From Legionella gratiana (lineage in GTDB: Bacteria; Pseudomonadota; Gammaproteobacteria; Legionellales; Legionellaceae): a DNA stretch of 64,000 nt. The stretch spans positions 30,168 to 94,167 of the forward strand of contig NZ_LNYE01000001.1 of assembly GCF_001467695.1 (NCBI RefSeq), given 5' to 3'. Within the stretch, counting starts at the first letter, position 1, and each line of letters begins with the position of its first letter. This document shows, piece by piece, positions 53,137 to 60,867 of this stretch. A model generated the notes under the pieces. The model was given only the letters and a program-made list of their open reading frames with translations, made no database searches and was not told the DNA's origin. Made by a program: the position numbers and the translations under genes.

Positions 53137-54575
53137 GATAGTTTCCTATGATCCTCGATCACTTCATGAATTGTGCGCAATGCTCTTTTTGCTTCAAAAT
53201 TCATCTCTGTTTGTTGATTCACAAGGTACATCATTGATTTCCATAAAGCCCAGGCACGTCCTCGTTCCCAAGTCTTTGAGTCAAGTTCTAGTGTTTCTAA
53301 AAAAATGCTCCGACTTTTTCCTTCAAATAGTGTCCAGGCAATAGCAAGATCGCAAGCAGGATCGCCGATTGCGAGTTGGCCAAAATCGATAACCGCACTT
53401 AATTTTCCTTGAGAAAGCAATAAATTGCCAACACTCACATCACCATGGACCCATACTGGTGGATTTTGCCATGAGGTGGAGAGTGCTTTTTCCCAAACTT
53501 GTGTTGCAGAATGAAAATCTATATTGTCCTTCAAATTTTCGATGGCTTTGTGTGTCTCTGAATCATAAACTGCTAAATCACCACCACGATAAAAACTCTG
53601 GGGCCCAGCAAGAGGACCGCCTATTGAATTGATGCTCTGGAGCGCTTTAAGAAATAGAGCTAAATCATGTGCAAATTCAGGTAAATCATTAATGGGAGTA
53701 ACCGCTGCTGTTTCTCCAGGAAGCCAATGATTAATGGACCACTTCCAAGGATACAGGGTACTGGGTTTTCCCATCGCAAGCGGTGCGGGTATCGGAAGAG
53801 GAAGATGTGGGGCCAATTGGGGTAACCATGCTTGCTCTTTTTCCACTTGTCCTGCGTATTCGGCGCTGCTTGGCATACGAATGAGCATTTCTGTACCTAG
53901 GTGAAAGGTTCTATTGTCCCAACCGCTATTGTTTACAGCTTGAATAGGCAGATGACTCCACTGTGGAAATTGCTGAGCAATGAGCTCGCGCACTAAGCTT
54001 TCAGTAATATTCATGGGTTGTGTATTTGTCATTGGTACACCATAAAATCGATATTCTACTTCATCAAGCAACTTGCCTGATTCACTTGTTTTGATGTATT
54101 CATCTTGAATGATGCCACCCATTTTTTCGGCAAGTTTGCGACTTGGGATATTATGTCTTACAACTGGATATTTTAGATAATCATAAACAAGATTAGTTTC
54201 AGCCCATGTTTTTAATAAATTAATTGTTTCAAAACCATAGTGAAATCCATGAGCACTTTTCTTTAACCAAATACCTAATTCGGGTGTTTTCGTATTCGCT
54301 TGGTGCAGGCAGGCATATCCTAAAAAAGCTTGGTTTTCTTCGTTTAAAATGACTAATGCGATTTCAGTGCCTTCCTGCATTTTGATTTGTTGTTCAGAAA
54401 TATGCTGGTTAATTTCTTCTTGAGTTTTCGGAGCACTTGGCCACATATGTTCTGTAATTTCAGCGGTAAATTCTTTGCACAACTCTTCGGCATAGTTTAG
54501 TGAAATAGGGATTAACTGAAGTCGTTCGGATTTCAGGGCGAGATGCAGATAGTTGGGCATAGAATATTTACTCAT
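53133..54575 (-). CDS. GNAT acetyltransferase fused to an APH-like kinase
   Basis: About 480 residues from the ATG at 54575 (the frame opens at 54668; the ribosome site is weak for all choices). Residues 1-175 are a RimJ/RimL-type GNAT (SERLQLIPISLNYAEELC; ELGIWLKKSAHGFHYGFETINLL). Residues ~185-480 are an APH-type kinase (VWVHGDVSVGNLLL; AVIDFGQLAIGDPACDLAIAW). A bifunctional acetyltransferase-phosphotransferase recalls the architecture of AAC(6')-APH(2'') drug-modifying enzymes, but sequence similarity to that enzyme is not claimed. Confidence 0.83.
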   Translation of the reverse strand: MSKYSMPNYLHLALKSERLQLIPISLNYAEELCKEFTAEITEHMWPSAPKTQEEINQHISEQQIKMQEGTEIALVILNEENQAFLGYACLHQANTKTPELGIWLKKSAHGFHYGFETINLLKTWAETNLVYDYLKYPVVRHNIPSRKLAEKMGGIIQDEYIKTSESGKLLDEVEYRFYGVPMTNTQPMNITESLVRELIAQQFPQWSHLPIQAVNNSGWDNRTFHLGTEMLIRMPSSAEYAGQVEKEQAWLPQLAPHLPLPIPAPLAMGKPSTLYPWKWSINHWLPGETAAVTPINDLPEFAHDLALFLKALQSINSIGGPLAGPQSFYRGGDLAVYDSETHKAIENLKDNIDFHSATQVWEKALSTSWQNPPVWVHGDVSVGNLLLSQGKLSAVIDFGQLAIGDPACDLAIAWTLFEGKSRSIFLETLELDSKTWERGRAWALWKSMMYLVNQQTEMNFEAKRALRTIHEVIEDHRKLS

Positions 54576-54716
54576 AGAAATTGTTAGCAATGTTTTGCTT
54601 GTTATCTTATCAATCAGTGTACTCTCAAGTGAATGCTTGGAAGAAAAAAATACTGCTATTTTTCCCAAAATTAATTTTTCTGTTAGATTAGAATAATAAT
54701 CCTATACTCAATACTC

Positions 54717-54761
54717 ACGTAGTTCTACGTATTGATGCATCTTATGGTCTATTTGTATAAT
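54717..54761 (+). promoter_or_regulatory. Lux-box-like palindrome and sigma-70 promoter
   Basis: ACGTAG-TT-CTACGT (54717-54730) is a perfect inverted repeat with six-base arms. It abuts a promoter with TTGATG (54732-54737), an 18-base spacer and TATAAT (54756-54761). The palindrome centre is about 44 bases before the predicted transcription start, the position where LuxR-type activators bind. The gene downstream has a LuxR helix-turn-helix, so autoregulation is likely. Confidence 0.65.
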
Positions 54762-54794
54762 TATTACATCATTTAGTTTTAGGAGATAGTAAGA

Positions 54795-55574
54795 ATGAAT
54801 CAACCTCAACGAATTTTTATTGTTGGTCATCATGGTGCGGGTAAAGGATTATTAGCAAAGTCTGTGTCTCAATCATTAGGGTGGCGATTTGTCGATGCGG
54901 ATTTGGGGTTAGAGTTCCATGTTGGACGACATGTGTGGGAAATACTTGGAGGCCCTGGGAGTGATGCTTTTTATGAATGTCAGTTTGATATATTAACTTC
55001 CCTTTGCACCCAAGAGCATATCATTGTGACAACGGATTCCAGCGTTGTTTTGTCATTAAAAAATCGTCAGTTATTGCACGATGAAATGACTGTATTTTTG
55101 GATGTGAGTACTCCGGTCCAAATCGATCGTACTGCACGCAATACTACAAGTTTATTGCCTATACCAAGTTTGAGCGATTTTTTTGAGCAACTACATGATG
55201 AGCGAGATAATTTATATAAAGAGGTTGCTACACTCACTATGCATGGTGATGATGGGAAATTAGAGGAGCATACACGTTGTATTGTGACGGCTGTGGTGGG
55301 GAATGAAGAAATGTTACCCCAAAAAAACCTAACATCAATTTTGGAGAAAAAAGATTTTACTTTATACCATAAGGAATTTCACACGAAAGTTGAGCTAACT
55401 GAACAACAAGCCATATACCTGAAGTTGTTGGCACAAGGAAAAACAGCTAAAGAAATTGCGCGTGAAACTCATGTTTCTTACAGAACAGTTGAAGGAATGA
55501 TTGCTAAATTGATGGAGTCCTTAGGATGTTCTTCCAGTAAAGAACTAATTGCTTTATTTCATGAACAACCATGA
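54795..55574 (+). CDS. Shikimate-kinase-like domain fused to a LuxR-type DNA-binding domain
   Basis: A 259-residue protein with GGAG before the start. Residues 1-165 are a shikimate-kinase-like P-loop fold (VGHHGAGKGLLAKS; WRFVDADLGLE). Residues ~195-259 are a LuxR/GerE helix-turn-helix (LTEQQAIYLKLLAQGKTAKEIARETHVSYRTVEGMIAKLMESLG). The kinase part may sense a ligand or nucleotide and control the HTH. A lux-box-like palindrome lies at its own promoter. Targets elsewhere are unknown. Confidence 0.88.
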   Translation: MNQPQRIFIVGHHGAGKGLLAKSVSQSLGWRFVDADLGLEFHVGRHVWEILGGPGSDAFYECQFDILTSLCTQEHIIVTTDSSVVLSLKNRQLLHDEMTVFLDVSTPVQIDRTARNTTSLLPIPSLSDFFEQLHDERDNLYKEVATLTMHGDDGKLEEHTRCIVTAVVGNEEMLPQKNLTSILEKKDFTLYHKEFHTKVELTEQQAIYLKLLAQGKTAKEIARETHVSYRTVEGMIAKLMESLGCSSSKELIALFHEQP

Positions 55575-55576
55575 TT

Positions 55577-56326
55577 CTAAATGCATTCGATTGGCTTAGC
55601 TAATAAATAACTTTTTCGCGTTATTGGCATCAATCGTTCAATGGCGTAGCGCAGCATGGTTCTTGGCATTCGATAAGCATGGCTATCTAAAAATTCGATG
55701 AGGATAGCTTGGTTACGTTTTCCTACTTCTCGTAACATCCAGCCTACGGCCTTATGAATTAAATCATGATCGTCGCATAGCAGTTTTTCTGCAAGTTTAA
55801 GAGTGCAATCAAAATGATTATTTCGAATAAAATACCAAGTGGCGACAATGGCGATACGTTTTTCCCAAAGGTTAGTGCTTTCTGCAAGGGTGAAGAGGAG
55901 TGTTTTGTCCTTATCTAATAAATGCGCCCCAACAATCCAATGGGCTGAAGCGTCAACCAAATTCCAGTTATTAATCTGATTGATATGAGTTAAATAAAAT
56001 TGAAAAATCGTTTGCTTGAGGTCTATATCTCCTTTTTGATAATGAGTTACTAACATTAATAGCGCTAATAAGCGTTCTTCATTAATAGATGAATACAACA
56101 ACTCTTGTAACAAAGAAAAGGGTAATACGGTTTGATAACGTTTGGCGACTTTTCTTAATTCAGGGACGCTTACACCTATAAATTGGTCATGCTCTGCATA
56201 ATCTCCCGGCCCCGTTTTATAATAGATTGTTTTTGGCTGCGAATAAGGCTTTTTAAGTAACTCGAGCTCGCTTCTAAGTGTTTTGAGTGACTCCATCATT
56301 TCGGTTTTATTTAGAGTTGTTGTCAT
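55577..56326 (-). CDS. AlkD-like DNA alkylation repair protein
   Basis: A 249-residue all-helical HEAT-repeat protein: YYKTGPGDYAEHDQFIGVSVPELRKVAKRY, then NNWNLVDASAHWIVGAHLL, AIVATWYFIR and KAVGWMLREVGKRN, all hallmarks of the AlkD/AlkC family. These glycosylases remove bulky alkylated bases without base flipping. It is convergent with the shikimate-kinase/LuxR gene (2 bases apart). Complete for the family. Confidence 0.88.
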   Translation of the reverse strand: MTTTLNKTEMMESLKTLRSELELLKKPYSQPKTIYYKTGPGDYAEHDQFIGVSVPELRKVAKRYQTVLPFSLLQELLYSSINEERLLALLMLVTHYQKGDIDLKQTIFQFYLTHINQINNWNLVDASAHWIVGAHLLDKDKTLLFTLAESTNLWEKRIAIVATWYFIRNNHFDCTLKLAEKLLCDDHDLIHKAVGWMLREVGKRNQAILIEFLDSHAYRMPRTMLRYAIERLMPITRKSYLLAKPIECI

Positions 56327-56345
56327 AGTTAATATCTTATGTTAG

Positions 56346-56804
56346 TTATTTTATGCCTATGTATACTGCACTTTCATGAGGCGTTTTATAGAGCTCAAAA
56401 TCAGTGAGGTAGATTCTTTCGTATTTTGGCTTTTCATTAAAATAGCTCCAAATAGTTTGCCAGGCATTAATGATTGCTGAGGGATTAGGCCCAATTGCTT
56501 TAAAAACCAGATAGTTGCCCGCGTTTATAGTGACTCTATCCAAGTGCGTAGCTTTGGATTCATTCACAATTCCTATCCCAGCAGTAACTGTATAGTACCC
56601 TGATGAGTCGGACTCATAATGGTGATACACGCCATAAACGGGGCTATCTTGTTGTGTTTTGATTTTTGAATCAAGAAATTGCTCCCAAAGATGAGGTATT
56701 CGTGCAGTTTTGGGATTAAAATCCTCTTCATTTTTTGTTCTTACACTCATTCCAGTTACTTTAAATTCTTGAATCTGGGTCAATTGGGGTATAATAACAG
56801 TCAT
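56346..56804 (-). CDS. GyrI-like effector-binding protein
   Basis: The start at 56804 follows TGGAG by six bases; the frame opens at 56816. About 152 residues of GyrI/SOUL-like fold (IQEFKVTGMSVRTKNEEDFNPKTARIPHLWEQFLDSKI...YGVYHHYESDSSGYYTVTAGI). This domain binds small ligands, is found on AraC/MerR regulators and as stand-alone drug-binding proteins. Here it stands alone and is followed by EVE and VOC genes. Confidence 0.83.
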   Translation of the reverse strand: MTVIIPQLTQIQEFKVTGMSVRTKNEEDFNPKTARIPHLWEQFLDSKIKTQQDSPVYGVYHHYESDSSGYYTVTAGIGIVNESKATHLDRVTINAGNYLVFKAIGPNPSAIINAWQTIWSYFNEKPKYERIYLTDFELYKTPHESAVYIGIK

Positions 56805-56827
56805 ATAAGGCTCCAAAGTAGAAGTTT

Positions 56828-57256
56828 TTAATTAATATAAGCCTGCATGGCATTGGCAATGATGCGTTTATCCGCTTCACTGATTTTTAATAGGCCAAAA
56901 CGAAATGGGTATCCCCAATTCTTGGTATTTTTTGTCAATTCGAGCGATTCAATAAGCGTGTGTATCGAAACATCAATCTTTTTATTGGCCCAAAGTACAT
57001 TTCGTCGAAATGGATGAAAACCATTACCCATATCCACTTGATAGGGCTCACCTGGTAGAACGATTCTAATTGCCGTAAATGCTTGCAGTTTTTCAATGCC
57101 TTTAAAGTGCAGCGTCGGCGAGTAATAAATGATGCAATCGTCCGCTTTTATTCTCTTTAGAGGTGCAAGTTTACCGTAGCAAACTTGCATAAACCCTCCT
57201 TCCACTCCAATTTGCACGTGGGACGCGCAGGCGACAGCCAGCCAGTTTTGGTTCAT
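56828..57256 (-). CDS. EVE-domain protein
   Basis: A 142-residue EVE domain: NWLAVACASHVQIGVEGGFMQVCYGKLAPLKRIKADDCIIYYSP matches the conserved N-terminal half, and NWGYPFRFGLLKISEADKRIIANAM the C-terminal. EVE belongs to the PUA superfamily and has been linked to binding modified DNA or RNA bases. The same block holds a DNA adenine methylase and QueF, which work on modified nucleic acids, but no link is shown. It overlaps the VOC gene by 4 bases. Confidence 0.85.
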   Translation of the reverse strand: MNQNWLAVACASHVQIGVEGGFMQVCYGKLAPLKRIKADDCIIYYSPTLHFKGIEKLQAFTAIRIVLPGEPYQVDMGNGFHPFRRNVLWANKKIDVSIHTLIESLELTKNTKNWGYPFRFGLLKISEADKRIIANAMQAYIN

Positions 57257-57627
57257 GATCCGTTCTTTGAAAAAAAGCGAATTCGATGACCATCTGGGTC
57301 GCAGGTTACAAACGTATAACCAAAATCCATCGGTGTTGGTTCTTGTATCATTTTAAAATTCTTAGTTTGATAATTTCTAAAAAGTTCATCAACGGCTTGC
57401 TCATCGGGAACCAAAATAGCGAGTTCGCTACCGCCACCTAATGCAGTTGGTGCAGGTAACGCAGAATTTTGAGACCATAATCCCAATCGCAAACCGGATT
57501 TTAATAAAAACATGGCGTAATCAGGCTCAGTGTGGATAGGCTGAGCATTGAGCAATTCTGAGTAAAAATGAGTACTGTTTTCTATATTGCTCACATAAAA
57601 TAGAACTAAATTGGGGTCGAATGTCAT
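57253..57627 (-). CDS. VOC-family (glyoxalase/bleomycin-resistance fold) protein
   Basis: A 124-residue VOC protein: LVLFYVSNIENSTHFYSELLNAQPIHTEPDYAMFLLKSGLRLGLWS, then TPMDFGYTFVTCDPDGHRIRFFSKN. His/Glu metal positions are partly kept (H at residue 115). Members are glyoxalases, dioxygenases or drug-binding proteins. It forms a small unit with the EVE and GyrI-like genes. Confidence 0.85.
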   Translation of the reverse strand: MTFDPNLVLFYVSNIENSTHFYSELLNAQPIHTEPDYAMFLLKSGLRLGLWSQNSALPAPTALGGGSELAILVPDEQAVDELFRNYQTKNFKMIQEPTPMDFGYTFVTCDPDGHRIRFFSKNGS

Positions 57628-57704
57628 GATTTTTCCTGTTTTTTATTTCGCTAAATTCATTGGAGAATATAAAACATACGGATGACAGTTTTTGTCAGCA
57701 TCAT

Positions 57705-58397
57705 TCAATAGGATTGGGGAATGTTATGTAGGGTGCGCCACTTCTTTAAAAGGGATTGTCGGCGTTCGGAATATTTTTGTTCTTTAATGGATAATTGAAT
57801 AATTCTATCGGTTCTGAAGTGACGGAAGTCCTGCCTTAGTTCACACCAACCCACCATGAGATGCACTTCATCAAAAAAGCCGAGCGCGATAGGCCAGAGT
57901 ATTCGTGTCGAATGATTGTTTTGGAGATCTTGATATTCTAATTCGATTTTTCGTTCTAAACGTATCGCTTTGCGAATGAGAATAAGATCACTATCTTTAC
58001 TTTCGGCACATTTTCCTGGGGGAACTAAGAGTCCTGAAGTTTCTAGTTGGTGTTTTAATTCAGTAGGAAGGACTGCTGAAATTTTTGCAAGCACATTTTG
58101 AGCTGCGATTTTAAGTTGAGTATCCGCTCGTTGTGCAACCCAACTTGACCCTAGCACCATTGCCTCAATTTCATCATCTGAAAACATCAAAGGAGGCAAC
58201 ATAAAACCAGATTTAAGCACATAACCAACACCGGGCTCACCTTCAATGGGCGCGCCTAAGGATTGTAAGGTTATTATATCTCGGTACAGAGTGCGTAGGC
58301 TTACGCCTAATTCTTCTGAAAGTTTTTTGCCACTCACGGGTAATCGGTGACGTCGTAATAATTGAATTAAATCAAACAAACGTTCAGTTCGGGACAA
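57705..58397 (-). CDS. YafY-type HTH-WYL transcriptional regulator
   Basis: A 230-residue protein: N-terminal HTH_11 (RTERLFDLIQLLRRHRLPVSGKKLSEELGVSLRTLYRDIITLQSLGAPIEGEPGVGYVL), then a WYL domain (about residues 130-225; IALGFFDEVHLMVGWCELRQDFRHFRTDRI, with the motif replaced by MVGW). WYL regulators sense ligands or nucleic acids. The gene is upstream of and parallel to the VOC-EVE-GyrI unit, 77 bases away, and may control it. Confidence 0.88.
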   Translation of the reverse strand: MSRTERLFDLIQLLRRHRLPVSGKKLSEELGVSLRTLYRDIITLQSLGAPIEGEPGVGYVLKSGFMLPPLMFSDDEIEAMVLGSSWVAQRADTQLKIAAQNVLAKISAVLPTELKHQLETSGLLVPPGKCAESKDSDLILIRKAIRLERKIELEYQDLQNNHSTRILWPIALGFFDEVHLMVGWCELRQDFRHFRTDRIIQLSIKEQKYSERRQSLLKKWRTLHNIPQSY

Positions 58398-58497
58398 GAT
58401 ACTGCTGCCAAATTATGCCAGTAGTATATCATGAATACTTATAGAACTAATAAGCTGCTTATTATGATTATTTCTAATAGTAACTTAATTTTTGGGA

Positions 58498-58849
58498 CTA
58501 ATGGATGCCTTCAAGAAGTGCTTTAAAACCACCTGCTATCGGACTAGGTTGATTGGGATAATAGGCCTTGTAGGCCTGGCGATCCACACTGAGCATAAAC
58601 TGGTTAGATGCGAGTATATTCCAAAATAGCCGGATCTGTTTGGCAACAATGAATGCATTTAACAGTTGTTTTTCTGTCGCTAATCCTAGCCAATTTTCGA
58701 AGCAAGCATCTTGAAATTTCAGGTAGGTTGAATCACCTTCTGTTACTCCATGGTGAGTAATCGATTGTTCTAAACAGGTCTGTAACGAAAAAAATGGATG
58801 AAGGATAGCGGTCTCGCCCCAATCAACAAAAGTCATTCTTTTAGTAATT
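58498..58849 (-). pseudogene. APH-like phosphotransferase, C-terminal part, cut by transposon
   Basis: The frame encodes the C-terminal third of an APH-like kinase: ITKRMTFVDWGETAILHPFFSLQTCLEQ (metal-binding Asp in VDWGE), then FQDACFENWLGLATEKQ to the stop at 58498. It parallels the end of the kinase at 52186-53136. The upstream part is replaced at 58849/58850 by the left end of a Tn3-family transposon, so the N-lobe and catalytic HGD motif are missing here and probably lie beyond the right end of the transposon. An internal ATG at 58836 gives a 112-residue frame of no likely function. Confidence 0.85.
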
Positions 58850-58888
58850 GGGGTCGTGTGGAATAACCACCAAAAGTGTTAATTCTGA
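58850..58888 (+). repeat. Left terminal inverted repeat of the Tn3-family element
   Basis: It begins GGGGTCGTG, as Tn3/Tn21-type ends do, and bases 58859-58888 are exactly complementary to 63917-63946. The length fits the usual 38-bp Tn3 repeat. Confidence 0.88.
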
Positions 58889-58949
58889 GTTCTTCTCTTA
58901 CTAATTTCAGGAAAGCCTCTGCTCCTCCTTGAGCTCGCAATGACTATAA

Positions 58950-60044
58950 TTAATTCATATATTCAATGGGTGTGAAACTATCAGTATTATATTGGCTATC
59001 TTCATTGCTGTCATTTTGTGGCAATGGGAAAAAACCGAGACCAGAACACGAATGATTCAGGTTTGTACCTTCTGAATAAGAAAATTCATCATCTTCTTCA
59101 CTATCAGACGTATTTTCATGATACAAATTTAGTTCTTTCATAAAGATTGCAGGATTTGCCAAACTAAAATCTTGATCAAGATTTTTTTCAAGTGCTAATA
59201 ATTGCCATCCCTCATGCCTCTTTTTTAATAATTTTATTAGAGACTCTATGTCATATTCACTAGCTTCTATTTTAGAAAAATTATTCTTCATTGAAAGAAT
59301 TTCCTCTTCATCTTCAACTAGAGCAAGACATTTATCTAACATTTTTTGTTGGTGTGTGTATAAATCCGATGTTATCGTAGTACGAATGATATCTTCAAAA
59401 AATGAAAAGGGAGTGTTTGCAATTAACTTTATCATGGCTATTTTTTCATTTTGAAAACTTTCAGAGCTGACATAGCTTTGAGGTAAAGAACTTTGATCCA
59501 CACCATGATAATGCTGTTCAACTATATAGGGGATTTTTTGTAACGATGATAATGTAAGCGTAGTTCGTAACATTTCATAGTCCAAAGACTCGGCCATATC
59601 TATCCTAAATGCTCTTTTTTCATCTCCTATATCCTGCAAGCCAAAATTACCAGAATGCATATCAGTTTCACAAAGGAAATAGCAAATTATAAACATTGCC
59701 GCTAAACCTTTAATATTTTGAAATTGATTTTGCTCTTTGAGATCTGGACAACCTTCTCTAAAATTTTTTATCCTCCTACTCGCAATATAAAATTCATTGT
59801 TTTCTTTAATAATTTCCAATTCAGGGCCATAATCCATAAGACCTTTAAATATTTTAGAGCAAGCTAATTCAATTTGAGCAGCATATTCACTTCGTCTGAA
59901 TAAAAGAAAATAATCATCATCGAAAGAAGGGCTTTGATCTGGCTGGAGATGTGGAGTACAAGTATAACCATAATTTAAACCTTCTTTGGGACTACCAAAT
60001 AATAGTTTAATGTTATGAAAAGATGAGAAATCTCTATAAGGCAT
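58950..60044 (-). CDS. Kinase-like protein, candidate secreted effector carried by the transposon
   Basis: A 364-residue protein without signal peptide. CETDMHSGNFGL (Asp128, His130, Asn133) and FRIDMAESLDYEM (Asp149) give the D-x-H-x-x-N plus D pattern of atypical protein-kinase-like folds, such as those of several Legionella effectors. An N-terminal YFLLFRRSEYAAQIELACSKIFKGLM and FYIASRRIKNF could form the ATP lobe. The C-terminal ~60 residues are acidic and Ser-rich (SDSEEDDEFSYSEG), the kind of tail seen on Dot/Icm substrates. Neither kinase activity nor secretion is shown. It lies inside the transposon. Confidence 0.72.
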   Translation of the reverse strand: MPYRDFSSFHNIKLLFGSPKEGLNYGYTCTPHLQPDQSPSFDDDYFLLFRRSEYAAQIELACSKIFKGLMDYGPELEIIKENNEFYIASRRIKNFREGCPDLKEQNQFQNIKGLAAMFIICYFLCETDMHSGNFGLQDIGDEKRAFRIDMAESLDYEMLRTTLTLSSLQKIPYIVEQHYHGVDQSSLPQSYVSSESFQNEKIAMIKLIANTPFSFFEDIIRTTITSDLYTHQQKMLDKCLALVEDEEEILSMKNNFSKIEASEYDIESLIKLLKKRHEGWQLLALEKNLDQDFSLANPAIFMKELNLYHENTSDSEEDDEFSYSEGTNLNHSCSGLGFFPLPQNDSNEDSQYNTDSFTPIEYMN

Positions 60045-60134
60045 AGTAAGCTCAATTACAAAAAAAGATTAAATTATACACGAAATGGTTTTTAATTTGC
60101 ACTCAAAATAACTCAATAGAATTGGTTTCAATTT

Positions 60135-60719
60135 TTATGTTTTTTCGCCAATACAAACATTTCGGTGCCGCAGGTATAAATATAGAGTGGTCTTGGAAAT
60201 ATCCAGTTGCTCAGCAATTTTTTTTACAGGAATAGTCCCATTTTTATAAAGTGCTTCTGCAATAGCTGCTTTTTCCATAGCTTCTTTTGACATCCCTTTG
60301 GGTCTACCACCTTTACGTCCACGAGCTCGCGCTGAATTTAATCCGGCTTGGGTCCTTTCACGAATTAATTCGCGCTCAAATTCAGCTAACGTAGCGAAAA
60401 TACCAAAAACCATCCGTCCCTGCGCAGTTGAGGTATCAATTGGATCGTTCAAACTGATTAGGCCAACTTTTTTCTCAATCAATTTATTGGTTAAGTGGAT
60501 AAGATGAGCCAGATTTCTGCCGAGCCTATCTAGCTTCCAAACAAGCAAGACGTCATCTTCGCGAATATTTCGCATAATTTCTTCAAGCATAGGCCTTGCC
60601 GTTTTTGCACCACTAGCAATTTCTTCATAAATTACATTACAACCGGCTTTTTTAAGTGCATCAACTTGCATAGACAAAGATTGATCTTTTGTTGAAACAC
60701 GCGCATATCCAATTTTCAT
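60135..60719 (-). CDS. tnpR: TnpR, serine resolvase
   Basis: A 194-residue small serine recombinase starting at 60719 (six-base alternative at 60725). KIGYARVSTKDQSLSMQVDAL holds the nucleophile Ser9; then KLDRLGRNLAHLIHLTNKL, FGIFATLAEFERELIRERTQAGL, and a C-terminal Hin-type helix-turn-helix (IPVKKIAEQLDISKTTLYLYLRHR). It resolves Tn3 cointegrates at a res site. It is divergent from tnpA. Confidence 0.93.
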   Translation of the reverse strand: MKIGYARVSTKDQSLSMQVDALKKAGCNVIYEEIASGAKTARPMLEEIMRNIREDDVLLVWKLDRLGRNLAHLIHLTNKLIEKKVGLISLNDPIDTSTAQGRMVFGIFATLAEFERELIRERTQAGLNSARARGRKGGRPKGMSKEAMEKAAIAEALYKNGTIPVKKIAEQLDISKTTLYLYLRHRNVCIGEKT

Positions 60720-60867
60720 ATACAATAGTCCACTTTACTACCCGAAAAATTATATTTTGAACTAAGATTTACTGAACCGCTTTATCTTACTAAAAATCAG
60801 CGTACAATGCGATTTTTTTTGACTGGCAAATCAGTCCATCCAAACCTCCGTTTTTTTGAACCCAAAT
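60720..60867. promoter_or_regulatory. Probable res site and divergent promoters between tnpR and tnpA
   Basis: This 148-bp AT-rich gap separates divergent tnpR and tnpA, the standard place for the three-subsite resolution region and both promoters in Tn3-family elements. I cannot assign the subsites by eye. TTGACT at 60829-60834 could be a -35 element for tnpA. Confidence 0.5.

Noticed and set aside
35743..54575. Naming specific antibiotic-resistance enzymes such as AAC(6') or APH(3')
   Set aside because: The domains belong to broad superfamilies and no sequence feature fixes the substrate.
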